Part shown: positions 57,641 to 64,000 of the stretch, piece by piece
Layout of the letters: every line of letters starts with the position of its first letter
Numbering within the stretch: position 1 is the first letter of the stretch
From: Calliphora vicina
Taxonomy: Eukaryota; Arthropoda; Insecta; Diptera; Calliphoridae
Direction: 5' to 3'
DNA length: 64,000 bases
NCBI RefSeq assembly: GCF_958450345.1
Contig: NC_088781.1
Coordinates: forward strand, 20,117,857 to 20,181,856
Made by a program: the position numbers and the translations under genes
The notes under the pieces: model-generated
What the model saw: only the letters and a program-made list of their open reading frames with translations
Told to the model about the DNA's origin: nothing
Database searches by the model: none

Positions 57641-60600
57641 TCAAATTTTAATGTCTTTCGAATGATATGTCCCTATTGGCTTACCCTGCAGTGTTTCGAG
57701 CTCATACATATTATTACCTATGGGTTTAACCACTCTACACTTCACAAATTTTTTACAAAATTTGGAATTAATATTTTTACTGAAGTTACTCAATATATTA
57801 TTCCTGCGGAAAACTTCCTGCCCAGGTATGAATTTAGCAATACGTGCGCCTCTATTATATCTTTCCGCACTTCTTTTTTGTGCTTTTTGCATATTTTGTT
57901 TTATTGTTTCTCGGATCATTTCCATTTTGTCGTTTCGATTAATCTCTGAAATTTCATGGTCGCTTAACGATTGCAATTTCCTACCTAGTTTGTAGTCTGC
58001 TCCGCTGGTATACATATGGTAACCAAAAAGAGCAAAAAATGGAGTTACCCCGGTAGCTGTATGAACTGATGTTCTCAACGCACATTCGATTTCAGACAAA
58101 TACAGATCCCAATCTCGATGATCTTGGTTTAAATACGCTCTAATAGCGGATAATACTGACTGGTTCACTCGCTCGCTGGCATTACTCTGAGGTGAATACA
58201 CAGCAGTTTTCATGTGCTGTATTTTATAAGTTTTAAGTAAATTTTCAAAACTTTTGGCCACAAATTGACTGCCATTATCACTATGAATCACCTCAGGTAC
58301 TCCGAACTTGTGAAATATCTCATGTATAAGAAAATTAATCACATTGTTTGTTGTGGCTTCCTTCATAGCCTTAAGGAACATAAATTTTGAAAAATGGTCC
58401 ACTACGATAAAAATATAGCAGTTACCCTTTTTAGACCGAGGATATTTGCCCATGAAGTCAATATATAACTTCTGAAACGGCCTTTCAGTAACTACTGGCT
58501 TTCCTATTTCTGGTCTTAGATTTATGTTACAGGGCTTTGTCTCTTTACAAATCTGACAATTCGTTACAAAATTTCTAACTTGCGTTGCCATTTTTGGCCA
58601 ATAAAAACTACGTCTTAATCTCTCAAGGGTTTTCGCAACGCCTCCGTGAGATGCCGTTACAGAAGAGTGAGCGTCCTCGATAAGTGCATGCGTGATCATA
58701 GCTGGGATCCACAATTTCCAAGGCGACTCTTCCCCAAATTGATTAAAACCTGTCTTTTTGTATATTAACCCATTTTCAATCTTTAAATCTGGCAATTTTT
58801 CTATATTCTCTTGAATTTCTGTAACTAAATCTAAATATTCATTACTAGTGAATTCGTTTGTTTCAAAACCTAATAATTCAGTCATGTTGATCTCATCCAC
58901 ATTTGGCAATCTGGACAACATGTCTGCAACAATATTTTCAGAGCCTTTCCTGTGTTCAATTTCGAAATCAAACGCTTGTAGTTTTAGTGACCATCTAGCT
59001 AGCCTTCCTGTCAGGTCTTTCAACGACATTAACCATTTCAGGCTAGCGTGGTCGGTTACAATGGTAAAAGGCATCATTTCGACATATTGCCTGAACTTTT
59101 GTACAGCCATTACCGCAGCATAACACTCTTTTTCTGTCACGCTGTAATTTCTCTGACAAGAATTAAGTTTTTGAGAATAGAATGCAATGGGATGCTCTTC
59201 GTTTTCTCCGCTGATTTGAAATAATACAGCCCCTATACCATATTCGCTAGCATCGCATTGAATATAAAATCTTTTAGAAAAATCTGCATGGCGAAGCACG
59301 GGAGCTGAGGTCAAAGCTTTTTTCAGATTTTCAAATGATTCTATAGCCTTTGGTGTCATTTCAAATTTTCTAGATTTTTTTAAAGTATCAGTTAGTGGGG
59401 CAGATATTACAGAAAAGTTTCTGATGAACCTGCGATACCACCCCGCAGTTCCCAAAAAGCTTCGAACTTCTCTCATTGATTTAGGTATTCTTATTTCTTT
59501 TATAGCCTTAACTTTGTCGGGATCGGTTTTCAACATACCTCCACCCACAATAAAACCTAGATATTTTAACTGTTGAAAACAAAATTTAGATTTTTTTAAA
59601 CCAATTGTCAAATTAGCTTTCCTTAGGCAATCGGCCACTTCTTCTAACAGTTTTAGATGCTTGTCGAAATCGTCTGAAATAATCAATAGATCATCTAGAT
59701 AAATAAATACGTTGCCCTTTAAAGTCTGTGGGATCACCTTGTCCATTAATCTACACAATCGTTGGGCCGCGTTGCAGAGACCAAAGGGCATCACCCGAAA
59801 TTGATATAATGGTCTCCCTGCAACGGTGAAAGCTGTATAAGGTCTACTTTCTGGCTCTAGTTCGATCTGCCAAAATGCGAATTTCAAATCGACGCTACTA
59901 ATGAAATACGTTTCATCGATCCTACTTAAAATGCCATCAATATTTTGTAATGGATACGCATCCTTAACGGTCAACTTATTTAATTTCCGTGCATCTAAAC
60001 AAAATCTATTCTTATCTGGTTTCCGTACGATAGTGGTCCTATTGCTCCAGGGACTGTCACTTAATTCTATTACATTTAGGTCTAACATTTTATCTATTTC
60101 ATTATAAGTGATTTCTTGAACAGCAGGTGATATCGGATAATAGCGATCCTTTACTGGTTCAGCTTCATCTACTAATTTAATCATATGCCTTTCTAAACTT
60201 GTTTTACCTAATCCCTTTTCCTCAAAAGTATCAAATTTTCTTATTACCTCATTCAACCTATGTTTCTTTTCGCTGTCTAAATCATGTGGACACATCTTAT
60301 AGTTATCCTTATCTTGGACAAAATCTTCAAATACCTTATCTAGAACTATTTCACTAACACCTATAATATCTGGAGCTAAACTAAACTTACGCCAAAAGTC
60401 TATTCCTAAATAAAGAGTTTGTTCCAAATCAGGACAAAGATACAAGAGTAGATTATTCTCTTGACCTTTATACTTAATGGATACGTTTACTTTGCCCAAT
60501 ATTCTATGTTGTTGACCACTGGCAGTCTTCACATTAGAGAATATTGGTATAATTTCTAAGTCTAACTCTTCTACAATTTCTCTACATCTCTTTCCTAATA

Positions 60601-61093
60601 AACTAACGGAGGCTCCACTATCTAATAAACCTGACATAACTTTTCCTTCAAAATCTACATCTACAAAAACTCTATTATCATTATTGGTATCTAATCTAGT
60701 TACAGAATCTACAAGCATTCTTCTCATTTCCTTTCTTTCCCTATGTTTTTTCCTAATTTTTAAAATCCTTTCAGATACAGTTTTTATTTGCTTTTCCGTG
60801 TTAAATAACTGAGCCCTAATATATTCATAATATTTCTTTCTAATGTCTAATGGTATTTTGTGTCTGTTATCTGGCATGTATTTAGCTATATTTCCTAAAT
60901 TTGTGGAATCTAATTTATCATTGTTTTCTTTTCCAATTTCTAGTTTTCCTTCGGGGTGTTTTTGGAAGGACGCAGCTCCCCTGTCATCACCACGCCCCGT
61001 TTCTGGTTTCCCTGGCAATTTGGACAATTTGGTGTTATAACATTTGCTCTCCCGCACCGATAGCAAAATAATGTCCTTTCCATTGAGGGACAC
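57641..61093 (-). CDS. pol: Gypsy Pol polyprotein: protease, RT, RNase H, integrase
   Basis: 1150 codons without a stop. In order: retroviral-type aspartic protease with DSGAS at about residues 158-162; reverse transcriptase with FWQIELEPESRPYTAF, MPFGLCNA and YLDD at 465-468; RNase H starting QCDASEYGIGAVL (about 611); H2C2 zinc finger of integrase (HSSVTASHGG...C-x2-C, about 808-845); integrase D-D-E core (IDFMGKYP, HSDNGSQF, then SERVNQ, about 877, 933 and 971); and a GPY/F-like end. All catalytic residues are present. It overlaps the end of gag by 154 bp in the -1 frame, so translation probably needs frameshifting; the methionine at 61093 is not necessarily used. Confidence 0.95.
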   Translation of the reverse strand: MSLNGKDIILLSVRESKCYNTKLSKLPGKPETGRGDDRGAASFQKHPEGKLEIGKENNDKLDSTNLGNIAKYMPDNRHKIPLDIRKKYYEYIRAQLFNTEKQIKTVSERILKIRKKHRERKEMRRMLVDSVTRLDTNNDNRVFVDVDFEGKVMSGLLDSGASVSLLGKRCREIVEELDLEIIPIFSNVKTASGQQHRILGKVNVSIKYKGQENNLLLYLCPDLEQTLYLGIDFWRKFSLAPDIIGVSEIVLDKVFEDFVQDKDNYKMCPHDLDSEKKHRLNEVIRKFDTFEEKGLGKTSLERHMIKLVDEAEPVKDRYYPISPAVQEITYNEIDKMLDLNVIELSDSPWSNRTTIVRKPDKNRFCLDARKLNKLTVKDAYPLQNIDGILSRIDETYFISSVDLKFAFWQIELEPESRPYTAFTVAGRPLYQFRVMPFGLCNAAQRLCRLMDKVIPQTLKGNVFIYLDDLLIISDDFDKHLKLLEEVADCLRKANLTIGLKKSKFCFQQLKYLGFIVGGGMLKTDPDKVKAIKEIRIPKSMREVRSFLGTAGWYRRFIRNFSVISAPLTDTLKKSRKFEMTPKAIESFENLKKALTSAPVLRHADFSKRFYIQCDASEYGIGAVLFQISGENEEHPIAFYSQKLNSCQRNYSVTEKECYAAVMAVQKFRQYVEMMPFTIVTDHASLKWLMSLKDLTGRLARWSLKLQAFDFEIEHRKGSENIVADMLSRLPNVDEINMTELLGFETNEFTSNEYLDLVTEIQENIEKLPDLKIENGLIYKKTGFNQFGEESPWKLWIPAMITHALIEDAHSSVTASHGGVAKTLERLRRSFYWPKMATQVRNFVTNCQICKETKPCNINLRPEIGKPVVTERPFQKLYIDFMGKYPRSKKGNCYIFIVVDHFSKFMFLKAMKEATTNNVINFLIHEIFHKFGVPEVIHSDNGSQFVAKSFENLLKTYKIQHMKTAVYSPQSNASERVNQSVLSAIRAYLNQDHRDWDLYLSEIECALRTSVHTATGVTPFFALFGYHMYTSGADYKLGRKLQSLSDHEISEINRNDKMEMIRETIKQNMQKAQKRSAERYNRGARIAKFIPGQEVFRRNNILSNFSKNINSKFCKKFVKCRVVKPIGNNMYELETLQGKPIGTYHSKDIKI

Positions 61094-62679
61094 TCCCTAA
61101 ACGTATGGCCTGATACGTGACAATTCCAGCATGTGAGTGCCGGATTTTGTTGATTCATATACATTGCGGATACTTCTCCTAAATCTGTGGACGAATTTTC
61201 CTCAACATCTCCATATTCAGAATGGTCAACATAAACTTCGTTCACTGGCCTAATTGATCTTGGTGGAGGCTGTATATTTCTGTTGTCTCTGCGGGGAAAA
61301 TTTCGTTCGGCCTCATTACATTCTATTCGTAGTTGTTCCACAGACGACACAGCAATTGGATAAATAATTCGTCCTACGCTCTCTTTAACATTACGTTTTA
61401 GAATTTTTATCATGTCGAATTCTGGTATAGCTTGTGTAAGCCTTGCCCGAATTCGACTCATCGCATGAAAGAATTGATCAATGCTTTCGTTCACATTTTG
61501 TTTTCGTTCTACTAGATCTCGCATCGTTTCAAAATTGGATCTAGTAGTTTGGTATTGACTAAGCAAAGCCTGCTTTAATCCTTGCCATTTTACTCCAAAA
61601 TGTGTCTGAACAAACACCCAATACCAATCCTTGGCTGGACCGGATAATAGCAGATGGAAATCTCTTTCCAACTCCTCTATTGGTATATCATATTGAGCCT
61701 GAAGACACTCAATACGAAATATAAAATCTTCTACACTCATACGTAAGTTGTTACCATCAAAATTTAAACCCCACTTATCAATTCTTATCCACATTCTAGA
61801 CGAGAAATCTCTTTCCATAGGTGGATTTGAAACTGCTGGTACGTTATTGGGATTATAATTACCAAATGGATAACCTGTGGGTGTTACATTTCTTCCAAAA
61901 TTTGAACTAAATGGTAAGTTTTCATTATTATTTCCTAAAAAATTACCATTGACTTGATTTGCTGTTTGTGGATTTTGATTTTGGTTACCGTTTTCACGGG
62001 AAACATATTGACTGTGTACTGTTCGAGCTGGTGGCGGTGGCACAGACATGACACTAATAGGTGTTCCAATTTGATTAGGACCTGACAAAACTTGATGTGT
62101 GTGGTACTGACTAGATCCTGGTCTTGCATTTAATTCAACACTGGGTGGGTTGATTTGAGTTACCTCAATATTTCGGGGTTCACTAACAATTTGACTAGAA
62201 GTTATTATTGCCCCTTTTGAATTTTCTGTTATTGGACGATTATTATTATTCAAAGTATTTTGCGACAGTTCTTTTACTACCTTCATCAAATCTCCTATAG
62301 ACTTTTTTACCTCTTCCATTTCCCCCTGTACCATAGAACGGATTTGCTGTTCCAAAGATTTTTGAACAGACAAAGCTTCATCCACTACTAAATCCCTAAC
62401 TTCCGGTGTAATTTCTTCGCTCACGATACTACTATTAGCGGAAGTCATACGTGCATCGGTTCCATGTGGTACACTGTTAGAAGTGCTGGGTTTTGATACA
62501 ATAGTACTAGAAAGATCCGTGATTTGAGCTTCATTTAACCCTATGTTGTGTTCGGTCATTTTAAGATTCTTATTTTTAACTCGACGTTGTTTTGGCGATA
62601 AGGGAATTAAATTTCTACTGGTATCAAATTCGACCTTCCGTTTCCTGTTACTTAATTGAGTTCTAGTCTCTCTACTCAT
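60940..62679 (-). CDS. gag: Gypsy Gag
   Basis: 579 residues. The basic N-terminus (RKRKVEF, SPKQRRVKNKN) looks like a nuclear or RNA-binding signal. A Gln/Asn/Pro-rich middle precedes a retrotransposon capsid domain (about residues 290-440: WGLNFDGNN, FHLLLSGPAKDWYWVF, LKQALLSQYQTTRSNFETM, KQNVNESIDQFF). Near the C-terminus is a CCHC zinc knuckle (CWNCHVSGHTFREC, C-x2-C-x4-H-x4-C) followed by a second C-x2-C pair set (CYRCGR...CPNC). The ORF stops at TAG (60942-60940) with a slippery-like GGAAAAC just before. No gaps or stops. Confidence 0.92.
   Translation of the reverse strand: MSRETRTQLSNRKRKVEFDTSRNLIPLSPKQRRVKNKNLKMTEHNIGLNEAQITDLSSTIVSKPSTSNSVPHGTDARMTSANSSIVSEEITPEVRDLVVDEALSVQKSLEQQIRSMVQGEMEEVKKSIGDLMKVVKELSQNTLNNNNRPITENSKGAIITSSQIVSEPRNIEVTQINPPSVELNARPGSSQYHTHQVLSGPNQIGTPISVMSVPPPPARTVHSQYVSRENGNQNQNPQTANQVNGNFLGNNNENLPFSSNFGRNVTPTGYPFGNYNPNNVPAVSNPPMERDFSSRMWIRIDKWGLNFDGNNLRMSVEDFIFRIECLQAQYDIPIEELERDFHLLLSGPAKDWYWVFVQTHFGVKWQGLKQALLSQYQTTRSNFETMRDLVERKQNVNESIDQFFHAMSRIRARLTQAIPEFDMIKILKRNVKESVGRIIYPIAVSSVEQLRIECNEAERNFPRRDNRNIQPPPRSIRPVNEVYVDHSEYGDVEENSSTDLGEVSAMYMNQQNPALTCWNCHVSGHTFRECPSMERTLFCYRCGRANVITPNCPNCQGNQKRGVVMTGELRPSKNTPKEN
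60943..60949 (-). promoter_or_regulatory. Candidate -1 frameshift site gag/pol
   Basis: On the element strand GGAAAAC sits directly before the gag TAG, in the G GAA AAC phase. Pol is in the -1 frame and open across it. The same heptamer is used by visna-type lentiviruses. A less typical CAAAAAC lies about 15 bp upstream. No pseudoknot was assessed. Confidence 0.45.
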
Positions 62680-63766
62680 TACACTTCACAAAATTCACTA
62701 TCTATTTTCAACCTTCACAAAAAAAAACTGACTGATTTTTTCACTATATATAAAAAAAATCACTTGCTGGTAGAATTTGAATAAAGGTATATAAAATTTA
62801 GGTAATAGAATGTTGAATAATAAATAAAAAAAATGTTTATGTTTTAAACAAAAATAAATAAATGAAAAATATATAAAAATAAACAAGATAAATAAATAAC
62901 GAAAAGTAAATAAATCAATAAAAGTAAATAAATAAATATAACTAAAAATGTTGACTATGTTTTGAATAAAAATACATAAAAATCAAATAAATAATAAATA
63001 AATATAATCTAAATAAATAAATAATGAAAAGTAAACAAATAAATATATCTAAAAAATATGAAATTTATAAACATAAAGAATACGAATAAAATTATAAAAA
63101 TAAGCTACTAAATAAAAAAATACAATACTCTAGATAAAATTAAACTATGGATTTTAAAATATTATTTAAACAAAAAGATTTTCGATTTTCTAACGGATAT
63201 ATATACTTTTATTTTAGGGATTGTTGAATAGCGGCGGTACGACGGTTTTTTTTTTTTTTTTATTGATTCTTTCATTGAAAGCTATTTTGGCATTCCTGCA
63301 ATTCACATTAAAACAATTGAAATATTTCATAAACATCTTTGTGCACTTACTTTCCAATCATATTGTTTGTTGGCGAACAGATTAAAATGATTGCTGACAC
63401 AACGGACCTTAAGCCTAAGCTTAAGCGGATGTCGCTTTTCATTTCCACTGTTTAGCACACAAAGATTCAGACGGAAACTAACATTTTATATATACACAAA
63501 AATCAGGTTCAGGTGAACAATTAGGATTACAAATTCATTGATCCTAAGGACTTTCCATTCCCTGTTTGAATTGGCCATGTTTTTCTTTGCTACTGGGTAT
63601 CATAATCATGTCGTACAACTGACCTTCTCGATCACCGATCAAAAAGCGGCTACGACTGTAATTATTCTATCACATTACAAAGTCAAACATGTTGATCTAT
63701 TATGACACAAATCTAATATTTTATTGCCTAGTGTATAGGTCTTTTACACTAATTTTCTTTACAATT
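62680..63766 (-). other. Gypsy 5' leader
   Basis: About 1.1 kb between the PBS and the gag ATG on the element strand, no long ORF. 62820-63130 is an impure (AAATA/AAAT)n tract. A tract of 16-20 T (63246-63263) lies nearby. The 5' leader is unusually long. Confidence 0.6.
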
Positions 63767-63780
63767 CCGGTTGGGCGCCA
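63767..63780 (-). promoter_or_regulatory. Primer binding site, tRNA-Lys type
   Basis: On the element strand TGGCGCCCAACCGG starts 4 bases after the LTR end. TGGCGCC...AAC is the usual complement of a lysine tRNA 3' end, as in gypsy and lentiviruses. Confidence 0.75.
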
Positions 63781-63784
63781 TTTC

Positions 63785-64000
63785 TGTTACGGACCTGTTT
63801 GTTTCTCTTGCCAAGTTTACCCTTCTAGCTCTGCGGCGTCACCTCAGGGGAAGTTCTCAACCCTTTATTTGGCCCAGGTTGCAACAAGAAAAAATTTTAT
63901 AAATGAACATACATACAAAACAAAAACTTACACGCAGCAATGCCATTAATAGAGAGATAGATGTTAACCTCTAATCGCCCAATTCCCAACCATGACTGTG
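63785..64000 (-). repeat. 5' LTR of gypsy element (end only, cut by window)
   Basis: Identical base for base to 54008-54223. Ends CCGTAACA on the element strand. Contains AATAAA in the word CCAAATAAAGGG on that strand. The rest is beyond the window. Confidence 0.95.

Larger units (their letters stand above)
54008..64000 (-). mobile_element. Ty3/gypsy LTR retrotransposon, nearly complete, antisense to the AIG1 paralogue
   Basis: The coding strand is minus. Order on that strand: 5' LTR (63785 and beyond), PBS-like site, gag, pol, non-coding 3' part, PPT-like tract, 3' LTR ending at 54008. The two LTR ends seen (54008-54223 and 63785-64000) are identical over all 216 bases available, and gag and pol are open, so insertion is recent. 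No env-like frame is visible. The right part of the 5' LTR and the target duplication fall outside the window. Confidence 0.93.

Noticed and set aside
54224..57641. A possible env gene after pol
   Set aside because: No long open frame on the element strand in this interval, no signal peptide or membrane helix.
1..64000. CRISPR arrays, bacterial operons or rRNA genes
   Set aside because: No spaced direct repeats, Shine-Dalgarno-led operons or rRNA signature; spliced genes and fly transposons show a eukaryotic nuclear sequence.

Overview
This is a window of AT-rich nuclear DNA from a dipteran. Small-exon genes with GT/AG introns and AATAAA signals sit among many transposon relics. The protein set (Hop, U2af38, eIF3h, a Gtsf1-like CHHC protein, an amnionless-type receptor) is fly-like. 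The repeat load and a recurrent dispersed repeat suggest a large-genome calyptrate fly such as a blowfly or house-fly relative; that placement is inference.

Layout. 1-8.2 kb: repeats, a pogo-like MITE, then two tandem + strand genes whose C-termini resemble GTP cyclohydrolase I feedback regulatory protein (GFRP). The first has a 5'-truncated LINE lying antisense in its intron. 8.4-10 kb: an ANKRD39 orthologue with a 19-bp minisatellite in intron 2. 10.97-13.6 kb (-): an ankyrin/SOCS-box protein. 14.9-16.4 kb (+): eIF3h. 17.8-18.0 kb (+): a minimal two-finger CHHC (Gtsf1-like) protein behind a foldback repeat. 19.3-22.4 kb (-): a four-exon SLC35A-type nucleotide-sugar transporter. 24.1-26.7 kb (-): Hop/STIP1. 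27.8-28.6 kb (+) and 28.9-29.2 kb (-): U2af38 and PET117, convergent.

29.2-41.1 kb is a gene-poor block. It holds a 2.1-kb hAT-type foldback element with roughly 1-kb near-identical arms and an 8-bp target duplication, mariner and Tc1-like transposase relics, and several perfect short hairpins.

41.1-54 kb is an AIG1/ADTRP (FAR-17a) family locus: two alternative-looking first exons, a shared exon 2-3 set, an intronless amnionless-like gene nested between them, and a third, diverged paralogue that lacks the family threonine. That paralogue is interrupted 41 bp past its exon-2 donor by a young Ty3/gypsy retrotransposon. The retrotransposon is antisense, with intact gag and pol and 216 identical LTR bases, and it fills the rest of the window.

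Most genes are unrelated housekeeping loci (translation, splicing, chaperoning, cytochrome oxidase assembly). The linked families worth attention are the GFRP-like pair and the AIG1-like cluster. Exon joins were worked out by hand from splice signals, reading phase and family fit; no alignment or transcript was available.
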